Positions 26,437 to 36,226 of a DNA stretch of 44,798 nt are shown here, one piece after another (position 1 is the stretch's first letter; every line of letters starts with the position of its first letter). The DNA is from Marinilabiliaceae bacterium. GTDB taxonomy: Bacteria > Bacteroidota > Bacteroidia > Bacteroidales > Marinilabiliaceae. The position numbers and the translations under genes were made by a program. The stretch lies in contig JAFGBR010000071.1 in the NCBI GenBank assembly GCA_016933045.1, positions 1 to 44,798 of the forward strand, written 5' to 3'. The notes below the pieces were generated by a model, which saw only the letters and a list, made by a program, of their open reading frames with translations, was not told where the DNA came from and did no database searches.

Positions 26437-28305
26437 TTATTTAATTAATAGTTTTTTTAATCGATAATATTCTCTTGTATAATGGCATCCATTTTGCGAT
26501 TCGCGCAAATCAAATCCAAATGCTCTGCGGCTAACAGTAATTATTGGTGGAGCCTGAATACGTTTGAAATAGTTTATTTTGAATAGTCGCCATTTATGTT
26601 CTAAATCGTCAATGAATTCTTTTGGCGTTTTAAAATTATCATTAATAACTGATTGTTTGCAATGAATTGTTTCGCCGAGGTTTCCATTAATATAATGACG
26701 AAGAACATCTTCGGGGTCGAATCTGAATACAACAAAAGCTCTTACAAGCATGTCGTGATAGGGATAAATTATTGGGTCACCTTTTCCTTCGTCAACATTC
26801 TGATCGGCACTTAATTCAGCCGAAGCAGGGATTTCAAATATTGTTTGAGGAATAATATTATCGATTGTATTAATATATTGTGCCAGTTCGTAAACTTCGG
26901 TTTTGTATAAATCGGCTATTGGGGCAAAAGCTCCATTTACATCGCCATACAATGTGGCATAACCAAAGGCTGTTTCGGTTTTATTGCCATTGTTTACAAA
27001 CACAGCTCCTAGTGCCGATGCTACACCTGCTAAAATGCGGGAACCTCTGTCGCGTGCCTGAATATTCTCTTTTGTGAGGCCTGTGAGATTTAATGTTGTT
27101 TTTTTGCCTGAACCATTTAGTCTTGTAAATTCAGCTGCCTCAAATTCTGATATTGTATTATCGTATGAGTTTTGTATGGGTATAGTGGCATAATGAATAC
27201 CCAGATTTTTTGCTAACTGTAACGCAGCATTTTTAGTTGTATTTGAATTATACTGCGATGGCATATTTATTCCATATATATTTTCAGATCCAACAGCTTT
27301 TGCAATTAACGATACACTTAAAGCAGAGTCGATTCCGCCACTTAAACCAATAACAACTTTTTGGTTTGGAAAATTGCTTAAGAATTTTTTTATACCGTAA
27401 ACCAGTCCATTACACAACTCTTCTTTGTCGCGAATATCGCTAATTTCGGGATTTGGTATTGACTCATTATTGTCATTAAAAATGTCGGAATATATAATTG
27501 TTTCGGTGTAGTCATCTGCAACTTTTCTTAATGATCCATCGGGATTATAAATTGTAGAGTTACCATCGAACAAAAATATATTTTTCCCATTGTTCTGTAT
27601 TCCAACACTATTGGCATACACAAAATACACCGGATTGTTTTTTATTCGGTTGCGAACCACTGAGTGTCTTTTGTTGTTTTTTCGCCAAGTCCAGGGTGAA
27701 CATGAGAGATTGACAATTAAATCGGAGCCTTTATCTAAAAGTATTTTAATGGGATTAATGGTATAGTCATCACTCCACATATCTTCGCAAAGTATAATGC
27801 CTAGTTTTCTTTTCACACCTTTAATTTCAATTGTAAAAGGTGCTATTAATTGATTAGTAAATATACTAATATCCTGTGCTTCTTTACGTAGAGAATAAAA
27901 ATGACGTTCATCATCGAACTCCCGATATTTAGGCATTAAGGTTTTGTGAATTTTACCAGCACCTACAAACATGCCATTACGTGCAATAAATGCGGCATTA
28001 TATTTTCGAATTCGTCCATCTTCGCCTACCTTATCGAAGTCAATATCAAGGTTTCCCCAAATTGCAGTGATGTTTTGAGTTGCGTTTTTAATATCTTCAT
28101 TATATGAGTAGCAATCTTTTATAAAAGCGTTGTTTTCCCATTCGTCGCCCAATAAATACCCGGGAACAGCCATTTCGGGGAAGACAATAATATCGGCTTT
28201 CTCTTTCCTCGCTTGCTCTATTTCACTGATGATTTTTGAAACATTTATATTTGGATGTCCGGCAATTATTTCTATTTGAGCTATAGCGATTTTAACTTTG
28301 GTCAT
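26437..28305 (-). CDS. nadE: Glutamine-dependent NAD+ synthetase
   Basis: A 622-residue two-domain enzyme. The N-terminal nitrilase-type glutaminase domain (about 1-275) has the Glu-Lys-Cys triad at Glu44 (VFPEMAVPGY), Lys121 (KIHKTLMPKY) and Cys173 (ILCEDMWSDD). It releases ammonia from glutamine. The C-terminal synthetase domain carries the ATP loop SGGIDS at 322-327 and the GNKTETAFGYATLYGD block that binds deamido-NAD. Together they make NAD+ from deamido-NAD+ and ATP in the cytoplasm. Both active sites look complete and length is typical of the glutamine-dependent form. It stands alone between the ybaK gene and the esterase gene, inside the polysaccharide locus, where it is an unrelated housekeeping gene. 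Confidence 0.96.
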   Translation of the reverse strand: MTKVKIAIAQIEIIAGHPNINVSKIISEIEQARKEKADIIVFPEMAVPGYLLGDEWENNAFIKDCYSYNEDIKNATQNITAIWGNLDIDFDKVGEDGRIRKYNAAFIARNGMFVGAGKIHKTLMPKYREFDDERHFYSLRKEAQDISIFTNQLIAPFTIEIKGVKRKLGIILCEDMWSDDYTINPIKILLDKGSDLIVNLSCSPWTWRKNNKRHSVVRNRIKNNPVYFVYANSVGIQNNGKNIFLFDGNSTIYNPDGSLRKVADDYTETIIYSDIFNDNNESIPNPEISDIRDKEELCNGLVYGIKKFLSNFPNQKVVIGLSGGIDSALSVSLIAKAVGSENIYGINMPSQYNSNTTKNAALQLAKNLGIHYATIPIQNSYDNTISEFEAAEFTRLNGSGKKTTLNLTGLTKENIQARDRGSRILAGVASALGAVFVNNGNKTETAFGYATLYGDVNGAFAPIADLYKTEVYELAQYINTIDNIIPQTIFEIPASAELSADQNVDEGKGDPIIYPYHDMLVRAFVVFRFDPEDVLRHYINGNLGETIHCKQSVINDNFKTPKEFIDDLEHKWRLFKINYFKRIQAPPIITVSRRAFGFDLRESQNGCHYTREYYRLKKLLIK

Positions 28306-28408
28306 TTTTTACTCTTTTATTATAAGATATATCTCTCTTATGGGAAACAAATACAAAAATAGTTTCTTTATGGCAAAACTAGATATTTACGGCAAATATA
28401 AGATTAAT

Positions 28409-29323
28409 CTAGTCTTTTGAAATTGCCCCAATACTCATCAGCCACCGTTCGCACAGCTCTGTCCATAGATTTGTTTCAGCGGGGTTATTTCGTAATGAAA
28501 TGGAGTGTTTTCCGTTAGGGAAAATATGTAGGCTAGCAGGAATATTATTTTTTACTAAAGCCTGGTAAAATATGATGCTTCCAATACAATTTACAACTGG
28601 ATCATCTTGGGCATGAATTACAAATGCCGGACATGTTTTAGAGGAAACCTGTAATTCGTTCGAATATAAATTAATTAGATGTGATTTAGGTTTTTCGCCC
28701 AGAAAATTTTTACGACTGCCTTTATGAGTAAACTCACCCATCGATATTACAGGCGAAATAAGAATCATAAAGTTTGGTTGAAAAGAAAACTTATCAATAG
28801 AATCTCCTATTGTTGAAAAATCATCGAAATGAGTTCCCAATGTCGAAGCCAGGTGTCCGCCTGCCGATGCCCCCATGATACCGATTCTGGCAGTATCGAG
28901 CTTCCAGTAAAAAGCATTTGCACGTATCAACTTCATGGCTCGCTGGGCATCCTGAATTGGGCCTTTCTCTTGTTCAATCAAATCGGGTTCTGTGGGAAGC
29001 CTGTGTATTAGAACAAAGGCATTTACTCCAATAGTATTAAGCCATTTTGCAAATTGAAATCCGGCTGAATAGTATGAAAGTTTTGCATATCCTCCCGGAG
29101 GACATATAAGCACGGCACTTCTTTTGTTTTCATCGTTTGATGTAAAAAATGCGTATATGCCTGGTTCAGCTACCCTGGTTATTCGTTGGTGGGCTTCTTC
29201 ATATTCCATCGTTAACCCTTTTGAATTTGGTATTTTTCCTTCGGGCCACAGTGGCATGTATTCCTGACCAGAAATCATCTTTGTAATCAAGAAAAATAAA
29301 TACAGAAAAACAATCTTTTTCAT
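28409..29323 (-). CDS. Secreted alpha/beta-hydrolase esterase (BD-FAE/acetyl-esterase type)
   Basis: A 304-residue alpha/beta hydrolase with a signal peptide (about residues 1-20, ending ISGQ). The mature start MPLWPEGKIPNS is typical of esterases in Bacteroidota polysaccharide loci. The oxyanion loop is CPPGGYAKLS (about 74-83). The catalytic triad is Ser153 in MGASAGGHLAS, Asp241 in HAQDDPVV and His273 in GKHSIS. Related proteins remove acetyl or other acyl groups from plant polysaccharides or fragments; the exact ester is not known here. It lies on the minus strand 101 bases after the CE12-like esterase, with a terminator between them, which suggests separate control. Confidence 0.87.
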   Translation of the reverse strand: MKKIVFLYLFFLITKMISGQEYMPLWPEGKIPNSKGLTMEYEEAHQRITRVAEPGIYAFFTSNDENKRSAVLICPPGGYAKLSYYSAGFQFAKWLNTIGVNAFVLIHRLPTEPDLIEQEKGPIQDAQRAMKLIRANAFYWKLDTARIGIMGASAGGHLASTLGTHFDDFSTIGDSIDKFSFQPNFMILISPVISMGEFTHKGSRKNFLGEKPKSHLINLYSNELQVSSKTCPAFVIHAQDDPVVNCIGSIIFYQALVKNNIPASLHIFPNGKHSISLRNNPAETNLWTELCERWLMSIGAISKD

Positions 29324-29362
29324 TACATTACCTTTTTTTATATATTAATAAATCATAAAGAT

Positions 29363-29398
29363 AAAGGCTGACAACAACTTATTTATTGGTCAGCCTTT
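29363..29398 (-). terminator. Hairpin after the CE12-like esterase gene
   Basis: AAAGGCTGAC (29363-29372) and GTCAGCCTTT (29389-29398) pair perfectly over 10 bases around a 16-base AT-rich loop. It lies 26 bases beyond the stop of the esterase at 29425 (minus strand) and ahead of the next esterase gene, so it probably ends the first transcript. Confidence 0.65.
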
Positions 29399-29424
29399 GT
29401 TTTATTTAAAAATCAATCAAAAAA

Positions 29425-31356
29425 TTATTTAATAATAATTTTTTGATTGTTGTACATTTTTTCTGAAATCACTCTACAAATATAAATCCCACTCTGTTTG
29501 GGTTTTTTTACAGTTATGGTTCCAGAACTTAAATGTAATTTGTTGTAAATATTTTTGCCTGATAAGTCGAGAATATGAATATGGCATTTTTCAGGTACGT
29601 TTTTTATGACTATTGATCCTTCTTTTATATCATATATTAAATCAGTAGTTAACGAAGTGTTTATTGAAGTAATATTAGTAGCTATACCATGTATGCACAT
29701 ATTGCCAAGGCAAATTGTTTTGCCGGTAGCAGCACTGCTATACCAGGGATATATGCGGACTTTTAAGGTGTCGCTATACGATAGTTTCTCAATCGGAATT
29801 GCTGATACCTCATAAACAGTATTGGCAACCATGCTAGCAAATTCATGAATAACTTTTGAAGTTGAAAAATTATCGGTTGAATAAGAAATCCGGCATCTCA
29901 TTCCGTTACCTCCTGCTCCAGCTATATATAAACCAATTGAATCGATGTTCAATTCTGTATTGGCATTGGCAGTTATGCCAAATTGCATGAACCGTGTTGA
30001 TACCTCGTCAATTTCATTAGCTGGCCAGGCATCTCCAATAATCAAATTTCGTTGCATTTTTTGTGTTACATCCCATGAGGTACTTTCAGTAAGAGTGGTT
30101 GAATTTGGAACAGAATATCGCTGTACGTACATCTCATTTAGATATTCGTCGACAGGTATAGCAGGCCCCGTTAATACATAATTTGTATTTGCAGATAATT
30201 CCCACATAACGCTAACCTCTGTACCACCAATTAATTCAATAAATGATGCTGTTAAAGGAATTGTTTTGGTAATTGTTCCGTTGGTACATGTGAGTGTTCC
30301 GTTTATTTGTCCTGCTTGTGAATGGGATGTTTTTATGTAAAATTTGCTAAAATCAAGATTGGAGTTGGAATAATTTATTGTTACAGATGGGGTAAATACG
30401 TTGGATTTGCTGGTAGCTATTAAAAAACCGTCGGTAACCGATAAGCTAAAAGATCCTGAATCGGGATTAAGATCAAAACCTGAGATGGTCAATTCCTTTG
30501 TAAGAGTTTGTCCTGTATAGGCAGATTCGAAATCGCAGACCGAGGGATTGATTAACAGATCAGAGGAGGCATTCACATATTGAGCCATAATATTTTGGTT
30601 CACCATTGCCTGGGCACATAAACGCGCAACAAGCGTTCCTCCCATAGCATTTGGATGAGTACTGTCGTCGGTGCAAAACAGCAATGACGTACATGCTGCA
30701 TCTCCATAGGCTTCAAACATATTTTTGGTTAAAGATGTTAAATCAATCAGTTCCACGCTCATTTCAGTGGCAACTTGTTTCATAGCATAAACATAATCGT
30801 GTGTGTGATCGGTTTCAGGAAGATTATAATCACCTCCCAGATCATGGTGACCCTTTCGTGTAATAGTGCCACCACTGAAATATTTACGGCAAATAGGTGT
30901 AACCAGGACCGGAGTTGCTCCTAATGCACGAGTTTCGTTGATGTAAGCCTTAAGGTATGTTTTGTATGTTACCTGGGCAGTTGTTCCCCTGTAGTCCGCA
31001 TTCGGATCGGTATATTTACGCACAGTATCGCCATCCAATCCTCCATTTTTCTCATCGTTATGGGCAAACTGAATAAATACATAATCGCCCGAATTGATTT
31101 GTGTTTTTACTGTAGCCCAATAGGGTGATTCCTGGTAAAAACTCTTACTGCTGGCGCCACTTTTAGCCCTGTTGTTAATAATAACATCAGGTGTAAAAAA
31201 CTGCTGAAACATCATCCCCCAGCCTCTTTTGTCAGTGGTGTTTTCGTCATAATCAGACATGGTTGAATCGCCAATGGTATGAATGGTAACAGAATTAACA
31301 CTTATTACTACATGTAGTAATAAAATGATTGTTGTAAAACGTAAAAAGTATTTCAC
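29425..31356 (-). CDS. Rhamnogalacturonan acetylesterase-like SGNH hydrolase (CE12) with T9SS sorting tail
   Basis: A 643-residue secreted esterase. A signal peptide (about residues 1-22) is followed by an SGNH/CE12 domain (about 23-260). The Ser31 is in TIGDSTMSDY, Gly67 in AKSGASS, Asn100 in FAHND (usually GHND) and the Asp231/His234 pair in DSTHPNAMGG. A beta-sandwich region (about 265-375) and a Ser/Thr-rich beta-domain (about 375-560) follow. The last 75 residues are a type IX secretion sorting domain, with the HIHILDLSGKNIY and SGIYICRV blocks. Family members deacetylate rhamnogalacturonan or other acetylated plant glycans. The T9SS tail predicts export to the surface or medium. It follows hybrid regulator 2 by 231 bases in the same direction. 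Confidence 0.87.
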   Translation of the reverse strand: MKYFLRFTTIILLLHVVISVNSVTIHTIGDSTMSDYDENTTDKRGWGMMFQQFFTPDVIINNRAKSGASSKSFYQESPYWATVKTQINSGDYVFIQFAHNDEKNGGLDGDTVRKYTDPNADYRGTTAQVTYKTYLKAYINETRALGATPVLVTPICRKYFSGGTITRKGHHDLGGDYNLPETDHTHDYVYAMKQVATEMSVELIDLTSLTKNMFEAYGDAACTSLLFCTDDSTHPNAMGGTLVARLCAQAMVNQNIMAQYVNASSDLLINPSVCDFESAYTGQTLTKELTISGFDLNPDSGSFSLSVTDGFLIATSKSNVFTPSVTINYSNSNLDFSKFYIKTSHSQAGQINGTLTCTNGTITKTIPLTASFIELIGGTEVSVMWELSANTNYVLTGPAIPVDEYLNEMYVQRYSVPNSTTLTESTSWDVTQKMQRNLIIGDAWPANEIDEVSTRFMQFGITANANTELNIDSIGLYIAGAGGNGMRCRISYSTDNFSTSKVIHEFASMVANTVYEVSAIPIEKLSYSDTLKVRIYPWYSSAATGKTICLGNMCIHGIATNITSINTSLTTDLIYDIKEGSIVIKNVPEKCHIHILDLSGKNIYNKLHLSSGTITVKKPKQSGIYICRVISEKMYNNQKIIIK

Positions 31357-31587
31357 GATAGTATATTTATTAATTGTTTTATTGGAGAATTATTTCTTAC
31401 AAATAAGGTCGAATTTAATGTGAAACGTTAAGTTGATGTGTTGATAAATTGGTAATATAGGTGGGGTAAACTCATACTGAACAAAAGCAATAATACTAAA
31501 GTGCTATCAGAGAATAAAATAATAGATGTGTTATTTTGGTGAAAAAACAAATAGTTAAGTATTATAAACCAAAATTTTGATTACCAA

Positions 31588-34500
31588 TTAATGCTTAGGA
31601 TATTTTTTATTAATGTATTCAGATGGAGTCATTCCAAATAAAAGTTTGAAACATTTACTAAAATAACGTTGGTCGTTAATGCCAACCCGATATGCAATTT
31701 GGCTCACGTTAGTTTCTCCAGCATCAATAAACTGTAACGATTTTTGAAGTCTGAATTCGCGAACAAACTCAACCGGAGCCATACCTGTAAGGCTTTTTAA
31801 TTTTTTAAAGAAAGAAGATCTGCTTACACCTGTTTCATCAGCTATAATGTCAATGTTTATGTCTGAATTATCATAGTTTGATTCAAGAAAACTGACAATT
31901 TTTTGCAGGAAAACTTCGTCAACACTATTTATTTTGGGTTTAGACAATGTAATAACTCCACTTGTTAATGATGTTTTGAAGTAATCTTGAAGCTGATATC
32001 TTATTTTCATTATGTTTTCGATTCGAGCTTCAAGATAAGTCAGGTTAAAAGGTTTTGTTATGTAATCGTCAACGCCTTGTTGCATTGCTTCAATTTTGCT
32101 TTCAATATCTGTTTTAGCTGTTAATAAAATAAATGGTATATGACTGGTGCAGATATCTTGTTTTAAAATTTCACATAATTTTATTCCATTCATATCGGGC
32201 ATTAATAAATCGGAAATAATTATATCGGGAGAAAAAGCAGTTGCAGAATAAACTGCATCAATGCCATTTGCGGCAATTGCCACTTCATAAGTATAATCTA
32301 ACGATGATTTTAAAAAATTTCGTAATTCATCATTATCCTCAACAATTAAAACTTTAATTTTTTCATTGGTATTTGTTTTGTTATTATCAATATTAACATT
32401 GATTTTTTTATCACAATTATTAAGCTCTGTTTCATTTGTAGTGGGGTTACTGTTAAAATCATTTAGAATAAATTCAACATCCTGTCCGTAGTGATTATAA
32501 CCTTTTAAAAAAGAAATTTTAAATACAGTTCCCATGCCACGTTCGCTTTCTACAGATATTTCAGCTTTATGTAAATCAATTAATTCTTTTGTCAATGCAA
32601 GGCCAATTCCTGTACTTGGGGAAAAAGGTGATGTAACAGACGCAAAACTCTCAAACCGGTTAAATAATAGTTTTATCTTATCTTTAGCAATACCTTGACC
32701 TTGATCTTTTATTTCTATGATAAGTTTATTGGTTTGTTCAATTAATTCGATGGTCACCGTATCATTATGTCGTGAGTATTTGAGCGCATTTGAAATTAAA
32801 TTAAAAAACACTTTTTCTACTTTATCTTTATCAATCCATATTTTTGAATTAAACGATGAATCAAACAATAGTATTTTAATGCCTTTATCATCGGCAATAT
32901 TTTTAAAGCTATGACATATTTCGGTAATTAGATTTTTTATAATTACAGGCTCAACCTGCAATTTCATTTTTTCATTTTGTATTTTTCTAAAATCGAGCAA
33001 CTGATTGATCATGCGTAGTAATCTATTGGTGTTTTCCTGCACAATTTGTAATTGTTCTTTTACAGTATCAGTTAGGTGTTCTCTTTTTAAAATATTGCTT
33101 ATTGGCGAAATTATGAGTGTTAAAGGAGTTCTTAGTTCGTGCGAAATATCGGTAAAAAACCTAAGTTTCATTTCCGATATTTTTTGCTCAAAAGCTATTT
33201 CGTTTCTTAATTTATATATTATCAAAATTACATACGAAACAATTCCTGTTAGCAATAGAAATGTAATAATATAAAATCCGAATCCCCAAGGTGATTCCCA
33301 AAAAGAGGGTTTTTTTACAATTTTTATAGATCGCACATTATCACACCATTCACCATCGGAATTGGTTGATTTTACATGAAAAGTAAATTCGCCTTTTGGT
33401 AAATTAAAATATCGTGCAACCCTTTGTTTTCCTACATAATTCCAGTCAGTGTCAATTCCTTCGAGATAACATGCGTATTGAATTGCATCAGGGTTTGAAT
33501 AATCTAATGATGCATACGATATTGAAATAATATTTTGATAGTGCTTTAACGAAATTTGTTTTAAATCGTCTATTAAGATTGATTCGAATGATTGTTTCTT
33601 TTCTTTTTCATCAGGATTAAAATAAACCTGAAGTTGATCGAAATAAATTGGTGGTGAAAAATTACTTTGTTTAATGTCATCCGGAAAAAATGAAATAAAA
33701 CCATTTGAAGTTCCGTAAAATAGTTCACCCTGATTTGTTTGAAAAGCAGCACCTTCGCTAAAAAAATAAATATCGTAAGGTTGGGGCTTTATATAATCAA
33801 TTTTTTCAGTTTTATAATTTATTTTTATGATACGTGTTTGAGACGACAGCCATAAATTTCCAATACTGTCTTCGTTAATAGAATAAACAATATCCAATGG
33901 CATGCGATTTTTTTTTATCTTTTCGAATTTAATTTTTTTGTTATTTCCAATACCTCCTATTATTTTGTTAATTCCACCAGCCGACAATCCAATAAAAACA
34001 TCTCCCTTTTGAGATGAAAAAATACATTGTATATCGTTAGCCTCTAATGAGTTATTAAGTTTTGAGTTATGGGCATATCTGTTAAATGAATATTTTTCAT
34101 ATTTGCCCGAAGGTAATTTGCTTATTAATAAACCGTTGGTTGTTCCAATGAGTATATTTCCATCCGAATCGCCTGTTATAGATCTGATTTTTGGGCATTC
34201 ATCAAGGGGGTATTTTTTTAGTAAATTACTTTTATTAATAAATCGGACGGTTCCATCTGATTGATCTACAATATTTACCCCTCCACCGAATGTGCCAACC
34301 CATATACGACCTTTAAAATCTTCAAACAACGAATAAACTGCATTACAATTTAAGCAGTACAAGTCGGCTTCATTTTTAGTGTAATTTGTAATCTTAAAAG
34401 AGTGATCTGATTGTGGGGTAAGAATATATATTCCGTCTCCTTTTGTTGCCAGCCATATTCTCGATTTACTGTCTTCAATAATGTTATACACTCCAATGTT

Positions 34501-35973
34501 AAGGATCTCATTTTCGTTAATAACACCATTTTTGCCTAAATACCCTTTGGGGTTTCCAGTATTATCGTAAATTAACACTTTACCCTCTTTTGTGCATACC
34601 CATAATTGGTTTTGGCTGTCTTTAAATACTGTTCTAACTTCATTTTGCAATTTTGAAGCTGATTTTTCAATTGGTTGGGTAAACCGGAAATGATTTGTAT
34701 TAAATACTACCTTGTCGACTCCTTGAAAATAAGTGCTTAACCATAAATTTCCTTGCTGATCGACTAAAGAGGTGTGAATTACATTTGATAAATTTTTTTC
34801 ATCAGAATGTTTGCCCCTTAATAATTCTAAACGATTTTTATTTTTATTAAAATAATAGAATCCCCCATTTCTAATTTGTATCCATAAATCGTTTTGTTTG
34901 CTTTCAATCACATAAAATTTTTGCGGAACCAGTTCTGAATACCATTTTTCATTGATAGTTAAATGGTTAATTTCTTTTTTTTTTGTATTGAAGTATATAG
35001 CTCCATTAAAATCAGTATCGAACCAAACATTGCAATTATTATCACTTACACAACCATATATTTTTGAAATGCCATATTCTTTTAAATTGTATGCTATTGT
35101 ACTATTGTTTTTTCTATCAAAAAGATAGAATATTGATTGATCTGTCGATAATAACATAGTATTATCACTCAGTTTTATTATCTCAATAATGTCACCTTTT
35201 ATATCATCATTCGAAAGCTCTTTTAATAATTCAGAATTGTTATTATAAACTAAAAAAGCCCCATTTTCACCCCCAAAATATGTTTCATTGTTAAAGCTAA
35301 TCATCGAAAAATAACTATTAGCCTCAAATGTGTTGTAAATAGGTAATAACTCTTTTTTACCATTTTTTGATTTATAAATGCCGTTTTGTGACAATATCCA
35401 AGTGTAATTATCAAATCCATTTTGTATTAAAAAAATTTTACCGATTGAATTATTGTATTTATCTGTTTTAAAATGAGTTACTTTTATGTTGTTGTTGATT
35501 TTATTATATAACACTCTGAAACATCCTTTACTTTTTTCGCTATTATATAACCAAATTGAGCCATCTTTAAGAGTAAGTATTCTGTTTATACCTCCTTTAT
35601 AATCGTGAAATTGATTGAGCCATTGTGGAATTTGCAAAAAAGTTTCGGACGAAGGATTAAATCTATATATATTATTATCATTCGTTTGTAACCATAAAAA
35701 ACCTCGATTATCTTCTTTTAATCTGTCAATCCTGCAATTCGACAATGTAGTTGAATCATCTCCTTTATAATTACGAAACAAATAGCCATCAAACCTGTTT
35801 AACCCGCCATAAGTACCAAACCACATTATTCCTTTGCGATCTTGCAACATGCAAAGAACATGATTTTCAGATAAACCGTTATCGACAGAATAATGTGTTA
35901 CTCTTGAAAATTCTTGCGCTTGAAATTTAAGAATGTAAAAAAAAAGAAGTGTTATTAAAAAAAATTTATTCAT
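31588..35973 (-). CDS. Hybrid two-component system regulator 2 (HTCS)
   Basis: A 1461-residue hybrid regulator with the same layout as regulator 1. A signal peptide (about residues 1-19) and a beta-propeller of Reg_prop repeats fill most of the periplasmic half. A Y_Y_Y domain (about 810-885, YACYLEGIDTDWNYVG) and a transmembrane helix (about 895-920) follow. Then come HisKA with His945 in ISHELRTPLTLI, an HATPase domain (FNLISNALKYS, GIGLALTKEL), a receiver with Asp1255 in SDLLMPDMNG and Lys in DYITKPF, and an AraC domain (about 1360-1455). All catalytic residues are present. It is divergent from GH74 across a 253-base region and upstream of the CE12-like esterase, so it probably controls both. 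Its propeller differs clearly from regulator 1, suggesting a different inducer. Confidence 0.96.
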   Translation of the reverse strand: MNKFFLITLLFFYILKFQAQEFSRVTHYSVDNGLSENHVLCMLQDRKGIMWFGTYGGLNRFDGYLFRNYKGDDSTTLSNCRIDRLKEDNRGFLWLQTNDNNIYRFNPSSETFLQIPQWLNQFHDYKGGINRILTLKDGSIWLYNSEKSKGCFRVLYNKINNNIKVTHFKTDKYNNSIGKIFLIQNGFDNYTWILSQNGIYKSKNGKKELLPIYNTFEANSYFSMISFNNETYFGGENGAFLVYNNNSELLKELSNDDIKGDIIEIIKLSDNTMLLSTDQSIFYLFDRKNNSTIAYNLKEYGISKIYGCVSDNNCNVWFDTDFNGAIYFNTKKKEINHLTINEKWYSELVPQKFYVIESKQNDLWIQIRNGGFYYFNKNKNRLELLRGKHSDEKNLSNVIHTSLVDQQGNLWLSTYFQGVDKVVFNTNHFRFTQPIEKSASKLQNEVRTVFKDSQNQLWVCTKEGKVLIYDNTGNPKGYLGKNGVINENEILNIGVYNIIEDSKSRIWLATKGDGIYILTPQSDHSFKITNYTKNEADLYCLNCNAVYSLFEDFKGRIWVGTFGGGVNIVDQSDGTVRFINKSNLLKKYPLDECPKIRSITGDSDGNILIGTTNGLLISKLPSGKYEKYSFNRYAHNSKLNNSLEANDIQCIFSSQKGDVFIGLSAGGINKIIGGIGNNKKIKFEKIKKNRMPLDIVYSINEDSIGNLWLSSQTRIIKINYKTEKIDYIKPQPYDIYFFSEGAAFQTNQGELFYGTSNGFISFFPDDIKQSNFSPPIYFDQLQVYFNPDEKEKKQSFESILIDDLKQISLKHYQNIISISYASLDYSNPDAIQYACYLEGIDTDWNYVGKQRVARYFNLPKGEFTFHVKSTNSDGEWCDNVRSIKIVKKPSFWESPWGFGFYIITFLLLTGIVSYVILIIYKLRNEIAFEQKISEMKLRFFTDISHELRTPLTLIISPISNILKREHLTDTVKEQLQIVQENTNRLLRMINQLLDFRKIQNEKMKLQVEPVIIKNLITEICHSFKNIADDKGIKILLFDSSFNSKIWIDKDKVEKVFFNLISNALKYSRHNDTVTIELIEQTNKLIIEIKDQGQGIAKDKIKLLFNRFESFASVTSPFSPSTGIGLALTKELIDLHKAEISVESERGMGTVFKISFLKGYNHYGQDVEFILNDFNSNPTTNETELNNCDKKINVNIDNNKTNTNEKIKVLIVEDNDELRNFLKSSLDYTYEVAIAANGIDAVYSATAFSPDIIISDLLMPDMNGIKLCEILKQDICTSHIPFILLTAKTDIESKIEAMQQGVDDYITKPFNLTYLEARIENIMKIRYQLQDYFKTSLTSGVITLSKPKINSVDEVFLQKIVSFLESNYDNSDINIDIIADETGVSRSSFFKKLKSLTGMAPVEFVREFRLQKSLQFIDAGETNVSQIAYRVGINDQRYFSKCFKLLFGMTPSEYINKKYPKH

Positions 35974-36091
35974 TAAAAATCGAATATAAAAATTAAAGAT
36001 AAAGTTATTCCTTTTTCTACTAATACTTTTTTAAAATCTTATAATATTTTTTCAATAATAAATATGTTAGTGTGTTTATTATCTGGAATTT

Positions 36092-36120
36092 ACATTTGTT
36101 AATGTTTATTTGTTACAAAT
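36092..36120. promoter_or_regulatory. Candidate operator between hybrid regulator 2 and GH74
   Basis: An ATTTGTTA repeat occurs twice with a 14-base period (from 36094 and from 36108). The second copy forms the inverted repeat ATTTGT-T-ACAAAT (36108-36120), and the first sits in ACAT-TTGTTA-ATGT. AraC-type outputs bind paired half-sites, so this could be the site of regulator 2. The first copy also overlaps an exact TACATTTG -7 box (36091-36098). Confidence 0.35.
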
Positions 36121-36226
36121 ACATATCATCCCATACCTATATACATTTTACACTAAAAGAAGACATTTTATTCAGATATTTTTACAGCATCCAAATGTTA
36201 TGGATTGCATTAATTGAAAAGAAAAG

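Noticed and set aside
28322-28361. Short AT inverted repeat and TATTTTTG box before nadE
   Set aside because: The inverted repeat is too AT-rich to be convincing and no properly spaced -33 box accompanies the -7-like box.
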